Positions 37,464-47,574 are shown, counted from the first letter of the stretch. The stretch is 64,000 bases of DNA from Hymenobacter volaticus (GCF_022921055.1 NZ_CP095065.1:62001-126000); one strand, 5' to 3'. Notes: generated by a model not told the origin, from the sequence alone. Numbers and translations: made by a program.

Positions 37464-38501
37464 ATGAAATCTGCGCTTTCCTTGCTGCTGTTCACCCTTA
37501 CTTTAAGCTTGCTGCTGGCCGGCAACCCAACCCGCCTTTTAGCGGGCGGGCCCGTGCGCTACCGCGTAGCCGGGCAGGAAAAAGCGGTGGCTCTGCTCAT
37601 GGCGGGCAAGGCCACTTATCTAGTAACCGAGCAGACCGTGTGGCGCCGCCGGGGTCGGCAGTTCGTGCCGGTCTACCGCAGCACGGCCCCCATCCACTGC
37701 GCCTTGCTTACCGATACCACCCTGTGGCTGGGCACCCAGCAGGGCTTGCTACAGGTCAGTACCCACAGCGGGCAGGCGCGGCCGCTTACCCCGGCGGGAC
37801 CGAGTGTAGCAGCCCCCATAACGGCTTTGCTGCAAGATGCTACCGGCGCGGTATGGGTGGGCGTGGCCGGCTACGGCGTCTACCAGCAGGTTCAGGGCGC
37901 CTGGCAAGCGCAGCTGCGCATCCCCACCCTGAATGCCGGGCTGGCCACGGTGGATAGCGCCGTGTGGATTGCCACCAATATCGGCTTGTATCAGTGGCAC
38001 AAGCAGCAGTGGACGCGCTACAACGAGGAGGGCGTGGCCAACCACGAAATTCCCGACAACATCGTGGAGAAGCTCTTGCCCGATGGCAGCGGCAATATGT
38101 GGGTACTAATGTCGGAAGGCATCAGTCTTTTTGCAAAGCCCTCTGCGGCCGGCGATGCGCCCCTGTCCACGGTCAAGTACTTGGGGCGGCCCGGCAATGA
38201 GGTATACAGCGTGGCTTACCTGCCCGGCCAGGGCTACCTTTTCGCTACGACGCTAGGGCTGCTGCTGCTGCCCGCCGAGTTGCCTAGTCCGGGGCACTCA
38301 TCCGCGCCGGCGGCGCCCGACCAGGTGCAATCTTGGTCGGCGCTCGTGCCTGTTGCTTTGCCGGGCTCTACTACGGCACCCGATCTGCTGCACGTGGATG
38401 CGCGGCACCGGGTGTGGGTGCTGCAGCCCGGGCAAGTAAGCGTCTGGCGGCGGAAAGGCTTTCCGGCTGCCGCCCAGCCCGCCGGGGTCACCCGCCGGTA
38501 A
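37464..38501 (+). CDS. Secreted propeller protein (two-component regulator propeller type)
   Basis: A 345-residue protein with a signal peptide (ALSLLLFTLTLSLLLAG). The rest is beta-propeller repeats of the Reg_prop type, with recurring W-x-G/A-T and G-L-Y/L units (LWLGTQQGLLQVS, VWVGVAGYGVYQQ, VWIATNIGLYQW, MWVLMSEGISLF). No kinase or DNA-binding domain is fused, and the C-terminus lacks a T9SS domain. Divergent from the alkaline phosphatase. Ligand unknown. Confidence 0.65.
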   Translation: MKSALSLLLFTLTLSLLLAGNPTRLLAGGPVRYRVAGQEKAVALLMAGKATYLVTEQTVWRRRGRQFVPVYRSTAPIHCALLTDTTLWLGTQQGLLQVSTHSGQARPLTPAGPSVAAPITALLQDATGAVWVGVAGYGVYQQVQGAWQAQLRIPTLNAGLATVDSAVWIATNIGLYQWHKQQWTRYNEEGVANHEIPDNIVEKLLPDGSGNMWVLMSEGISLFAKPSAAGDAPLSTVKYLGRPGNEVYSVAYLPGQGYLFATTLGLLLLPAELPSPGHSSAPAAPDQVQSWSALVPVALPGSTTAPDLLHVDARHRVWVLQPGQVSVWRRKGFPAAAQPAGVTRR

Positions 38502-39040
38502 TGCTAGGCCCCTGGGTGCTACTAAAAAGTAGGCTGCAACGCAGTTATCCGCTTCCAAGCTAACCGGGAACGCGCACAACAGAACATGGGCCGCTTTCAG
38601 GAGTTTACCTGTTAGACGTCGCCGTAGGTGGCATCAACCGAGTGAGCGCGCACCTGGCGACCCGTTCGGTTGGGCAGACGACATAACCTCTGTTACATTG
38701 TTTTCCCTCGGGTCAGCAGACTCGGATGCTAACAACTGTAAGACGCATTTTTAACTTACCAAGGACCATTTACAAAATCAGTGGTGATCCTTTCGCCTGT
38801 TCTCGTACGGACACTCGTCTAAATACTATGAATGCCACCCCGTAACGAGGAAACGGGATGTAAGTAAGCACTCGTGTGCTTTTAAAAAGACGGTCACTAA
38901 GTAGCCCATCATAAACAACGGTCAACTCTATTCTCGACTACACACTTAGCCTTAACCTCTTACCGGCAGGAAAAAGGCAGTTAAGTAGCGCGCAACCCGT
39001 TGGTCCGCAAAAACTTCCGTTACTGGCAATTTGCGTCTCG
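38502..39040. other. Gene-poor gap
   Basis: No supported gene; no clear repeats. Confidence 0.4.
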
Positions 39041-39958
39041 TTATGCCTTACCAAGTACTTTCTTGACCAGCAGCACTACTTTTTCCACGACAAAACCAAT
39101 AAGTATCCCGGCAATTGCGCAAGCCAGCGCCTTGGCCAGCCAGCCGACAACCGGTAGGTGAGCTAAAGCCTGTTCTAAATCGTGCAGTAAATGACTGGTG
39201 AACGGAAAACCGTGGGCGATGATTTCAGCTCCAACCCACAGCATGGCGGCCGTACCCACGTAACTTAAAACACTCAGGAAGCGCGGCATAAATTTCACGA
39301 TACCGCGCCCTAGTTTTTGGGTGGCCGGGTGATATTTATCCTGGGCCAGGTGCACTCCTATGTCGTCGGCTTTAACCAGCAAGCCCACAAAGCCATAAAC
39401 TGCCACGGTAATGAAAATGGCCACGGCCACCATGACGGCAATCTGGTTGACAATCGGTTGGTCGGTTACTTGACTGTAAGCAATGGCGATGATTTCAGCC
39501 GACAAAATAATATCGGTGCGCACGGCGCCCGCCACCCGTTCCTTTTCCAGTTCCTCCGGCGTAATCTGCTTCAACTGCTCGTCCCCATCCACCGCGTGGG
39601 ATTTGCTGAACAGGGAGTGCACCTTTTCATACCCTTCAAAGCATAAATATGCGCCGCCTAGCATTAAAATGGGCGTAATGGCCCAAGGAGCAAAATACCC
39701 GAGCAGCAAGGCCGCGGGCGTAAGAATAAATAGTTTATTGATCAGGGACTTTTTCGCTATCTGATAGATGATAGCCAGTTCACGGGAGGGGTCGAGGCCC
39801 ACGACATATTTGGGCGTCACGGCCGTATCGTCGATGACAATGCCGGAAACCTTGCCGGTGGTCTTGGCTACCTGGGCCGGCACGTCATCTAAACTCGCCG
39901 CGCTTGCTTTCACCAAAGCGGATATGTCGTCTAATAAGGCAAAAAAACCTGAAGCCAT
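39041..39958 (-). CDS. DUF808 family inner-membrane protein
   Basis: About 305 residues; start at the ATG complementary to 39956-39958, giving MASGFFALLDDISALVKASA, the standard beginning of this family (YedI in E. coli). Conserved KVSGIVIDDTAVTPKYV and DPSRELAIIYQIAKKSL, then membrane segments (LFILTPAALLLGYFAPWAIT and several more), the YEKVHS loop and RTDIILSAEIIAIA. Function unproven. Single gene. Confidence 0.92.
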   Translation of the reverse strand: MASGFFALLDDISALVKASAASLDDVPAQVAKTTGKVSGIVIDDTAVTPKYVVGLDPSRELAIIYQIAKKSLINKLFILTPAALLLGYFAPWAITPILMLGGAYLCFEGYEKVHSLFSKSHAVDGDEQLKQITPEELEKERVAGAVRTDIILSAEIIAIAYSQVTDQPIVNQIAVMVAVAIFITVAVYGFVGLLVKADDIGVHLAQDKYHPATQKLGRGIVKFMPRFLSVLSYVGTAAMLWVGAEIIAHGFPFTSHLLHDLEQALAHLPVVGWLAKALACAIAGILIGFVVEKVVLLVKKVLGKA

Positions 39959-40553
39959 GTTCTGTGTGATTGTAATGTGATGTGCGTTGGCACGGCGGTG
40001 TGCGTCTTGCTCTTTCTCTTGGCAGCAAGTTATGGCGGTTTGGCGAACGACACATTGTCGCCCTAGGCAGGCAGAAGGTGGTAGTGGCAGTGGTAATACT
40101 AATTCGGCGGGTGCTGGAAGCAAGTCCGTGGGGGTCGCTCCGGCTCAAGGGCGCGGTAAACTACGTGTTCGACGCTGCTACTTCCCTTGGCGGACCAGCA
40201 AGTCCTGCCGGGGTGCTTTTAAAGCATTGCTATGGACCGCTCGAACGGATAGAACGACGTCGCGGCGGCTTATAGCAGCCTGTGCGGACCAGCCGGGGCG
40301 GGAACCGACGCCTGCACTAGGTATAGGACTATTCTGCCCCGTGCAGAAGGAAACTTCTTCAATCAAGTTGAGCTCTAGAGCGACGGCTACGGTAGCCCTA
40401 TTCTTTAATTTAAAAAACACGCTTAGGGGTCGAAAACCAGGTGCTGCAATGGGGGTCAGCAACGGAAAAAACTGCCAACTTGGCTTTATGCAACCTGGTG
40501 TTAGAGATAACCAGCATTTAGCATGGGGGGTCCAGAAAAAGTGACCAGGTAAA
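39959..40553. other. Gene-poor stretch
   Basis: No supported gene on either strand; open frames on the minus strand here show no recognisable domain. Confidence 0.4.
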
Positions 40554-40856
40554 CTAACGGTCCCTTTTCACTGGTACGTAAGCAGGAATATCTTTTAGGC
40601 AGTAGCACACGGGTAAGCTCTGCTCCTGGGTTAGCCGGACATCCTCATCGCACCCCTGGGAGGAACCCGCTAGGCGCTGGACAACGTCGCACTGCGCTAG
40701 CAAGTGGTGGGTGACCGGGTTGAGAATTGCCTAATAAGGCGCATTGCCCAGCTGGGCAGAACCCGCCCGGGCGAGCAGGGGCAAGGCCACCCACTCGTCA
40801 ATCAAGGGTAAATAGCCGGTCCGGAACAAAGACAAAGCACCATCAGTCGGGGGGCG
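40554..40856 (-). pseudogene. DUF4406-like protein relic
   Basis: After the nudK stop the frame continues as FRTGYLPLIDEWVALPLLAR, a TAG at 40731-40733, then HHLLAQCDVVQRLAG, SQGCDEDVRLTQE and LPVCYCLKDIPAYVP. This matches DUF4406-type proteins (LxxCDxVxRL followed by a charged helix). The N-terminus and start codon are missing and the frame has a nonsense codon. Confidence 0.5.
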
Positions 40857-41435
40857 TTACAAAGCGTGAAGTTGTTGGAGGCGCAGGTGTTGCAAGAGCA
40901 TGATGGTCTTGCCGTCCTGAATTTCGCCGGTGGCAATCATGCCCAGCGCTTGCGGCAGGGGCAACTCGAGCACCTCGATTTCCTCTTCCTCAATGCCGCC
41001 CCCACCCCGGCGCTCGGTGGCGGGGGAATACTCGGCCAAGTAGAAAAACAAGCGCTCCGTCACCGAACCCGGGCTCATGTAGGCTTCCATCACTTTCTGC
41101 ACCGCTGTAAGCCGGTAACCGGTTTCTTCCTCGGTTTCGCGCACAATGGCGGCATCGGGGTGCTCGTCGTCGAGCAGGCCGGCGCAGGTTTCAATCAGCA
41201 TGCCCGTGGCATTGCCGTTGACAAAGGTGGGCAGCCGAAACTGGCGGGTCAAAATAACGGTGTCGGCCGCCGGGTTGTGCAGCAGAATCGTGGCCCCGTT
41301 GCCGCGATCATAGGCTTCCCGCGACTGGGTTTCCCAGCGCCCATTTTTTCGCTGGTAGTCATACGTTACTTTGCGCAGCGTGTACCAGTTGTCTGACAAA
41401 ACCAGTTGCTCGCGCAGGCGAATGTGTTCGTTCAT
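40857..41435 (-). CDS. nudK: GDP-mannose pyrophosphatase-type Nudix hydrolase
   Basis: A 192-residue homodimeric Nudix enzyme of the NudK/ADP-ribose pyrophosphatase group. N-terminal strands (WYTLRKVTYDYQRKNGRW) precede LLHNPAADTVILTRQFRLP. The Nudix box (GLLDDEHPDAAIVRETEEE with TGY) holds the metal-binding Glu cluster. Then EAYMSPGSVTERLFFYLAEY, and ELPLPQALGMIATGEIQDGK near the end, as in NudK. It hydrolyses sugar nucleotides such as GDP-mannose. Divergent from a DeoR regulator with a shared control region. Confidence 0.88.
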   Translation of the reverse strand: MNEHIRLREQLVLSDNWYTLRKVTYDYQRKNGRWETQSREAYDRGNGATILLHNPAADTVILTRQFRLPTFVNGNATGMLIETCAGLLDDEHPDAAIVRETEEETGYRLTAVQKVMEAYMSPGSVTERLFFYLAEYSPATERRGGGGIEEEEIEVLELPLPQALGMIATGEIQDGKTIMLLQHLRLQQLHAL

Positions 41436-41452
41436 ACAAGCTCGATCGTTCG

Positions 41453-41478
41453 TTTGTGATTACTTGTGTTTCTTTGTG
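41453..41478. promoter_or_regulatory. Three 10-bp phased direct repeats, candidate DeoR operator
   Basis: TTTGTG at 41453, CTTGTG at 41463 and TTTGTG at 41473 recur at exactly 10-base steps, on one face of the helix, 5 bases before the DeoR ATG and 17 bases beyond the nudK start. Tandem operators of this kind are known for some DeoR-type regulators; binding here is inferred. Confidence 0.5.
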
Positions 41479-41483
41479 TTCTT

Positions 41484-42260
41484 ATGGAAGCAAGTAACGA
41501 GAAACCCTTGAATTTTCAACTGCGCAAGCAATTTTTACTGACCACGTTAGCCCAACAGGGCAGCCTGGACGTGGGCCACGCGGCGCAGCAACTACACACC
41601 ACGCCCATCACCATTCGCCGGGATTTGGCCCAGCTCGCTGCCGAGGGCTTGGTGGTGCGCACCCACGGCGGGGCCGTGCTGCCCGAACTGGTGAAAAACC
41701 CGGTGGCCTTTACCCGCAAAGCGACAGCTCACCTGGCCGAGAAAACGTCCATCTGCCAGTTGGCCGCCCGCCAGATTGCGGCGGGCGATACCATTTTCAT
41801 CGATTGCGGCAGCACGACCTTTCCGTTGTGTCCGCTGATCCAGCACCTCAAGATTCGCGTGGTCACCAATTCGCTGCCCGTGCTCTTCGAGTTGGTGAAC
41901 TCCCAAGTGCAGGTGGTCTTGGCCGGCGGTGAAGTTGATGCCGAGCGGCAGGCCATGCACGGCACGGTGGCCGTCGAGCAGCTCAAGCGCTACCAAGTCG
42001 ATAAAGCCTTTTTGGGCGTGGACGGCTTCTCGCTGCAGCGGGGCCTGAGCGCCAACAGCGAAAAAGAAGCGTCCATCAGTTTGGCCGTGGGCGAGGCGGC
42101 CCGCCACGTGTATTTGCTCTGCGACGCTAGTAAGCTCGAGCACGACAAGTATTTGCAGTTCGCCCCGCTTTCCTTTGTGGACACTTTAATAACGGATGCG
42201 CGCGCCCCGACAGAAGTGCTGGCGCGGTATCGGGAGGCGGGCTTAACTGTGCTGGCCTAA
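41484..42260 (+). CDS. DeoR-family transcriptional regulator
   Basis: About 258 residues from ATG 41484. N-terminal DeoR winged helix (RKQFLLTTLAQQGSLDVGHA, TTPITIRRDLAQLAAEGLVV then RTHGGAVLP), and a C-terminal sugar-phosphate-binding domain with the DeoRC signatures (DTIFIDCGSTTFPL, VVTNSLPVLFEL, KAFLGVDGFSLQRG, DASKLEHDKY). Such regulators usually respond to phosphorylated sugars. Divergent from nudK. No sugar operon is nearby, so the regulon lies elsewhere or is only the pair. Confidence 0.9.
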   Translation: MEASNEKPLNFQLRKQFLLTTLAQQGSLDVGHAAQQLHTTPITIRRDLAQLAAEGLVVRTHGGAVLPELVKNPVAFTRKATAHLAEKTSICQLAARQIAAGDTIFIDCGSTTFPLCPLIQHLKIRVVTNSLPVLFELVNSQVQVVLAGGEVDAERQAMHGTVAVEQLKRYQVDKAFLGVDGFSLQRGLSANSEKEASISLAVGEAARHVYLLCDASKLEHDKYLQFAPLSFVDTLITDARAPTEVLARYREAGLTVLA

Positions 42261-42487
42261 TTAATTGCCTTTTTCTGCTTTGAGCGCGAAGCTCGCTCAC
42301 CAGGGCTACACGCTCTACATCCAACAAGCAGGGCAACAACAGTGACGGCTTCACCAGCCTGCCCTACTCCCCGCGCGAAGAAGTAGGAAACAGCTAAGTA
42401 GTCGTGGCATAGTAGCTCCATGCTTCAGAAATTACTTTCAGCAAGCAAAGCACCTTTAAATGGCGCGGCAACGTCAGCTTGGGGCGC

Positions 42488-43180
42488 TTACCAGACCAAG
42501 CCTAACTTTACTCCCACCTCGGGCAGTACTTCCAGCTTACGGGTGCGAATCTCCGAGCGGAAACCCGAGGTCCGTTCTGGATTATAGATTCCTAGGCCCA
42601 GGCTAGCATCGAAGATCCCGTGCCCACCCAAACGGCGCTGCAGGCCCCACTGGGCGGTGCCCGCCGTGTACTCGTACGCGGCTCGATAAGTGTTGCCCTC
42701 TTGCCATAAGCTGGCCGTTTGCAGGGCCCAATAGTTGCCGATGCCCGCTCCCGTGCGGCGGCTGCGCTGCTGTCGGCGCGGCTGGTTGTAGTAGTGCCGC
42801 ACCCCCGCCTCAAACCCGCCGACGGCCAGCTGCACCAAGTTTGGCTGCCATACACTCACCCCAAAGCCACTCACCCCGTTAACGTACAAACTCCAGCCCG
42901 TAGGCCGCGCATACTCTAGCCCGGCTACCAACGGCACTGTTCCCACGCGGTAGGCCGTGGGATAAGGTCGAGTAAAGCCAGTCGCTAGTTTGAGTAGCAG
43001 CGCCTTTTTCGCGGGTACTGGGCTTCTACCGTAGGTTGTGGCGGAATCAAGCGTTTGCGCTTCGGTCACCACGCTCAAACTCATGAGCAGGACGCTGCAC
43101 CAGGCGAAGGCGGGTCGTACTATTGCCTGTGGCCGGCTGTAATGTGGTGTAGAAGAGGTTGCTCGCGGTATAGCACTCAT
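42488..43180 (-). CDS. Probable outer-membrane protein of unknown function
   Basis: A 230-residue protein with an extended N-terminal signal (CSVLLMSLSVVTEAQT) followed by beta-rich, aromatic strands alternating with Gly and polar loops (AGLEYARPTGWSLYVNGVSG, EAGVRHYYNQPRR, YRAAYEYTAGTAQWGL), ending LEVLPEVGVKLGLVW. The pattern is typical of small outer-membrane barrels. No specific family. Confidence 0.58.
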   Translation of the reverse strand: MSAIPRATSSTPHYSRPQAIVRPAFAWCSVLLMSLSVVTEAQTLDSATTYGRSPVPAKKALLLKLATGFTRPYPTAYRVGTVPLVAGLEYARPTGWSLYVNGVSGFGVSVWQPNLVQLAVGGFEAGVRHYYNQPRRQQRSRRTGAGIGNYWALQTASLWQEGNTYRAAYEYTAGTAQWGLQRRLGGHGIFDASLGLGIYNPERTSGFRSEIRTRKLEVLPEVGVKLGLVW

Positions 43181-43687
43181 ATTGGAAGAAGCTTAACTGA
43201 TTCACCAAACGCCGTTGCGCCGACCTGGACTGCCAGTTAATTGCCAGCAAAACTAGCCCGCGGGTTACGCCCCGACCTTTGCCAGCGGGATTCTCCTCTT
43301 TCCCTGCCGGATTATTTGAAGTGCAAGCCCTACCCATCGAATCAAGTGCTGACGCGACTTTCTCGACCAGAATGCTACCAGGCCTTAAGGGCGAGTATAC
43401 CGTAGGGTAATGCGTGTACGCGAGCCACAATCAGTATTAATCCAGGGCAATAAACAGCAAGCTCGCAGGGAATAGTTACCGGCCGAGGAATTGCGGAGCG
43501 CCACTTTTCACTAAGACAACTAGTAGTTTAGGCTTCGGCGTAATCAGATCATTTATCCGGATTAAGCAGGACTATTAGCTACAAGGCGAGGCTTAGAATG
43601 CGCCGGTTTGAGAAGTAAGTTTTATGTTTAATTAGGACTATGGGCGCTTGCGCTAAGCCTTCCTATCCACCTTCCACGCTTGGCCTT
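43181..43687. other. Gene-poor gap
   Basis: No supported gene. Confidence 0.35.
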
Positions 43688-43992
43688 ATGTTTAACCCCG
43701 AGCCCTTCGCCTGGTGGGCGTTGTATCTGAATCTCTGTCTTAATCTTTTCGGTCTTCTCGTGATTGACGTGTGCAATGTGCTGCACTGGTACTGCGCGGC
43801 CATTGCCTACTATCTCTATAGTGCGCTGTTGCTGGGCGTGCCGTTGTTTGTGCTGACCCTTTGGGGGCTCCTCAGGGCACCTTTGCTGGCCCAAGCCACC
43901 CCCAGGCGCGGCACTACCGACGCGTGTTTTTCCTGAATCTTGGTATCGTGGCCTTACTCTTTATCCCCACCTTTATTGCGGTCTTCTTCTAA
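43688..43992 (+). CDS. Small three-segment membrane protein (frameshifted)
   Basis: From ATG 43688, about 101 residues after repair. Hydrophobic segments: AWWALYLNLCLNLFGLLVI, LYSALLLGVPLFVLTLWG and, in the other frame, VFFLNLGIVALLFIPTFIAV. The frame breaks at the five-base C-run 43899-43903; one added C joins LLAQATP to QARHYRRVFFLN, ending at 43992. No family recognised. Confidence 0.55.
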
Positions 43993-44337
43993 GAGTCGGC
44001 CGTTCGCTTCTACAGTGGCGGGATAGAATTCAGCAGGCAATACAACGGAGTTGATAAGTGACAAGTGAGTTATCCTCGGCGGGTGCGTTTCCACCCGTTT
44101 TGTTGCGCCGGCAGTAAACCAACTAGTGGTCAAACGGTTGGTGAAATAACTACTGAAGCCCTAGACCAAGAAAGGGACGCATTCACTCCTGTAGGCTCGC
44201 TACAAGGTGCTCAAGACGGGCGGAAAGACTGTTTAGGACAGCAATAGCCTAGCTTCCAGCCCGTGTCGAGGAAGCCCTGCCGCTAGCCGCTTAGCCCACT
44301 TGCCCCAACTTATTGCTGCGCTCATTTCTTTGGTCTT
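43993..44337. other. Gap before AraC-family gene
   Basis: No supported gene; a short plus-strand frame at 44065-44247 was not recognised. Confidence 0.35.
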
Positions 44338-45241
44338 ATGCTTGCTCCGGCCATCCTGACCTACTCCCCGCCCACTTGCCTGCGCCGGTTTATCGCCAAC
44401 CCCACGGGGCTGCTGACTGCGGCCGGGAGCAGTTCTTTATCGTGCCCGTGGAGGCACTCTACCCCTGTTTGAGCGGGCGCTGCCGCCGAGCCGGGCCACA
44501 ACTCACTCCTGCTTACTGCTGACCTCGGGCACGGCCACGCTGCACATCGGGCCCGACCCGTACACCGTCGGGCCCGGCCAGCTGTTGCTGGTGCGGGCCG
44601 GCCAAGTGTATTCGTTTCAGCCTGGCCAGCAGTACACGGGCTATTTCTGCCACTTCCACGATGAGTTACTTATCGGCCCCCTGGGTAGCGCCGACAGCCT
44701 GACGGCGTTTCCCTTTCTGCGCGTCTGGGGCGCCCCCTTGTTTGTGCTGCCGGCCCAGACAACCGGCTTCGTGGAGGCGCTGCTGCACCGTCTGTTGGTG
44801 GAGTTTCAGGCCCACGGCCAGCAGCGGCCCGACCTGCTGCGGGCCTACCTCCTGGCCTTGCTCCACGAGTTGCTCCATATTTTCCCGGTCGACGCACTGC
44901 CCGCGCCTTCGCCGGCCCTGGCCCTCACGAACCGTTTCAAGCGCTTGGTGGCCACGAACTTCAGCTCCCTGCCTCAAGTGCGGGACTACGCCGACCAGTT
45001 GCACGTCACGCCTAAGCACCTTACCAAAACTGTGCGGATGGTCACCGGCAAAACCCCCACCCGGTGGATAGAGGAAACCCTCGTGCTGGAGGCCAAGGTG
45101 CTGCTCAGCCAGAGTAGTTGGCCCGTAAGCGAAGTGGCCGCCGCGGTGGGCCTGGCCGACGCTTCTTATTTCAGCCGGCTTTTCAAGAAACACACCGGGA
45201 TGTCGCCGCTGGCCTACCGCCAGCGGGTAGGAAAGTCCTAA
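44338..45241 (+). CDS. AraC-family transcriptional regulator (frameshifted twice)
   Basis: About 301 residues after repair, from ATG 44338. An N-terminal cupin-like domain (ATLHIGPDPYTVGPGQLLLV, YFCHFHDELLIG) is followed by a C-terminal AraC DNA-binding domain (DYADQLHVTPKHLTKTVRMV; PVSEVAAAVGLADASYFSRL then FKKHTGMSPLAYR). Breaks: G-run 44406-44409 (one added G gives NPTGAADCGREQFFIVPV) and C-run 44462-44465 (one added C gives ALYPLFERALPP). Probably functional if those are consensus errors. No adjacent co-oriented target is obvious. Confidence 0.83.
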
Positions 45242-45392
45242 TTCTAGCGGCTTTTGTCCTAGCGGGTTACTGCAACAAGGCCGGATCTTTGCCCCTGTCT
45301 ACTAGGCAACCCGGCCGGTAGCATAACTCAGGCAGCACGACCCAACGGGCCTTGTCTCCTACATCCGCGCCTAGCTAGCGCCGCCGAAAATC

Positions 45393-45836
45393 ATGGATAA
45401 GCCCTTTGTAATAGAGCAGACGTACCAGGCCTCCTTGGCCGACGTGTGGGCCGCTTTAACGGATGCGCGCCGCCTGCGCGCGTGGTATTTCCCGCAAGTG
45501 CAGCGCATGGAGCCCGCAGTGGGGGTCGTGTTCGAATTTGCCGATGACGGCTCGGCGTACCAGAAGCAGTGGCGGGTGACGCAAGTAGTCGCGGGCCAGA
45601 AGCTGGCCCACAGCTGGTGCTATACGGGGTACCCCGGTAGCTCGGAGGTCACCTTTGAGTTGGAGCCCGAAGGAACGGCCACCCGGCTCACGCTCACGCA
45701 CACGGGCCTGGCCAGCTTTCCCCCCGATCCTCACTTTGCCCGCCGCCGGTTCGAGACCGGCTGGCAGCACATTTTGGGCAGCCAGTTGAAGTGCTTTCTG
45801 GAAAAACCCATCGATGACCCGGCTGTCCAGACATAA
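45393..45836 (+). CDS. SRPBCC (AHSA1-like) domain protein
   Basis: A 147-residue START-fold protein. It begins FVIEQTYQASLADVWAALTD, the standard AHSA1/SRPBCC start; then WYFPQVQRMEPAVGVVFEFA, KLAHSWCYTGYPGSSEVTFE and a terminal helix (RFETGWQHILGSQLKCFLE). The cavity binds hydrophobic ligands. Convergent with a dead HxlR gene, a pairing often seen between this family and small regulators. Confidence 0.83.
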   Translation: MDKPFVIEQTYQASLADVWAALTDARRLRAWYFPQVQRMEPAVGVVFEFADDGSAYQKQWRVTQVVAGQKLAHSWCYTGYPGSSEVTFELEPEGTATRLTLTHTGLASFPPDPHFARRRFETGWQHILGSQLKCFLEKPIDDPAVQT

Positions 45837-45895
45837 GCAGCGAGTGAACAATGATTCACCCCGCTGCCAGGCATTGCTACCGAGCCAGGTCCTAG

Positions 45896-46258
45896 TCAGC
45901 CAGCTTGCTTTAACTCAAGGGCGAGTTCCTGCCTGATGACGGGCCGTAAGTGGTTTTGGTGCGTATCGCCCCATTCACTTAGGGACACAAGCAAGGGTAT
46001 CAGCGACTCGCCCAGTTCCGTGAGGTCATATTCGACGTGCCGAAGTCGCTGCGTTAAATCCTGTTTCCGCAGCAGTTCATGGGCGACCAACTGCCTGAGT
46101 TGCAGGTTCAGTACGCGGCGGGTGGCATCGGGCAGCTGTCGGTGCAACTGGCTCGGTCGGCGTAGGTCTTGCTTAACGAAATAGAGCAGGCTCATCTTTC
46201 ATTTGCCACCCAGCACCTCCCGCAGCAGGTCGAGGCCGCAGTTCCTAGCAGACCCCAC
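45896..46258 (-). pseudogene. HxlR-family regulator interrupted by a nonsense codon
   Basis: Downstream of ATG 46195 the winged helix is intact (LPDATRRVLNLQLRQLVAHE, then VEYDLTELGESLIPLL). Upstream the same frame gives NCGLDLLREVLGGK and then a TGA (complement of 46199-46201) exactly where HxlR proteins have the Trp of the KWK motif. This is a G-to-A type substitution, not a frameshift. A shortened 99-residue protein from 46195 would lack the first DNA-binding helix. The original start was probably GTG at 46258. Confidence 0.65.
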
Positions 46259-46300
46259 AATGCCCTATCACCAAAAGGTCAAGGCGTTGTGGGGTCTGCT
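46247..46300. repeat. Imperfect palindrome, 18-base arms
   Basis: AGCAGACCCCACAATGCC at 46247-46264 and its inverse at 46283-46300 with one T/C difference (G-T pair in RNA), 18-base spacer. It overlaps the presumed start of the dead HxlR gene. It could be a terminator-like hairpin, an operator or the footprint of an insertion. Confidence 0.6.
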
Positions 46301-46593
46301 CTTCGTTAGGGCGCTAAGCAAGCCTTCCTTATAAAACCGTAACTGTTTCTTGCGCTAAAAAGGCCGTGCTCCGGCGCTAAGTTTATTTCTTGCGCCGCTC
46401 CTTGCCCCTGCACTACTCGTGTAGTCAATTTTTCCTGGACAAGCATAGCCGCCCGCTACCCCAACCGAATATTACCTCCTATATTACCACTGCCTCAAAC
46501 CGTAAACGCAATTTACCGGGGCGGCATCCAGCCTCTTCCCGCCTGTGATAAGCCGGCTATTTTACTGCCTTCTTTCCCCTTTACTTACTGCTA

Positions 46594-47387
46594 ATGCGAA
46601 AAGTCACCCTTTCGATTTTGGCGCTGCTGGCTCTAACCAGTTGTAGCTCGGGTAAGCTGTCACGAGATAAGGCGGAATGGATGCCGCTCTTCAACGGCCA
46701 GGATCTGACGGATTGGGTGGTAAAAATCCAGCATCACAACGTGGGCGAGAACTTTGGTCATACGTTCCGAGCCGAGGACGGAATGATCAAGGTGCGCTAT
46801 GATGAGTACGGAGATTTCAACGACCAATTTGGTCACTTGTATTACAAAGTCCCCTTTTCCACTTATCATCTCAAATTGGAGTACCGCTTTGTGGGAGCGT
46901 TGCAGCAGGGAGCCCCTAGTTACACGCTTCGCAACAGTGGCGTCATGTTCCATTCGCAGGATCCGCGCACGATGCCGAAAGAACAGGATTGGCCCATTTC
47001 GGTGGAATTTCAATTTTTAGGCGGGCTGGGGGATGGCAAGCCGCGGCCCACTGGCAATATGTGTTCGCCGGGTACCCACGTCGTCTACCAGGGCCACCTC
47101 GAGGAGCAGCACTGCCTCGACTCAAGCTCGAAAACCTATGATGGAGATCAGTGGGTTAAAGCCGAGCTGATGGTGTTAAGCGATTCGCGCGTCATCCATA
47201 TCATCAATGGCGATACCGTGCTGCGCTATGCCAAGCCGCAGATTGGGGCGGAGTCGTCAATCGCTTCGATCCGGCGATAAAACAGGATGGCAAGCTGTTA
47301 ACGAGCGGTTTTATTGCCCTGCAAAGCGAAGGACAGCCGGTTGATTTTCGCCATATCGAACTCAAGGATCTATCCAAACAGCAGTAG
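46594..47387 (+). CDS. DUF1080 (3-keto-disaccharide hydrolase-type) lipoprotein (frameshifted)
   Basis: About 264 residues after repair. Lipoprotein signal (LALLALTSCSSGK). The domain matches DUF1080: WMPLFNGQDLTDWVVKIQHH, FRAEDGMIKVRYDEYGDF, YRFVGALQQGAPSYTLRNSG, VEFQFLGGLGDG, and, in the second frame, GFIALQSEGQPVDFRHIELK at the end. The break is at the G-run 47245-47248; one added G joins YAKPQIGGG to VVNRFDPAI. Family members hydrolyse 3-ketoglycosides or bind sugars. A lone gene without sugar-utilisation neighbours. Confidence 0.85.
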
Positions 47388-47574
47388 CCTTTCACGTAAC
47401 CAGCTATTAAGGGCGAGGTACCAGTAGTGTCCTGCTTTCGTTGCGTCGTGGGTCAGCCCCTAAATGCCTTCTAGTTCTTGCCTTGGCCAGCCGGCTTATG
47501 AAGCCTTTTCTCGTAAACTCGAGAGCCCAGTCGTTCTGTTCGCAGCTCCGTTCAATTATCGCTCCAAACGCACC

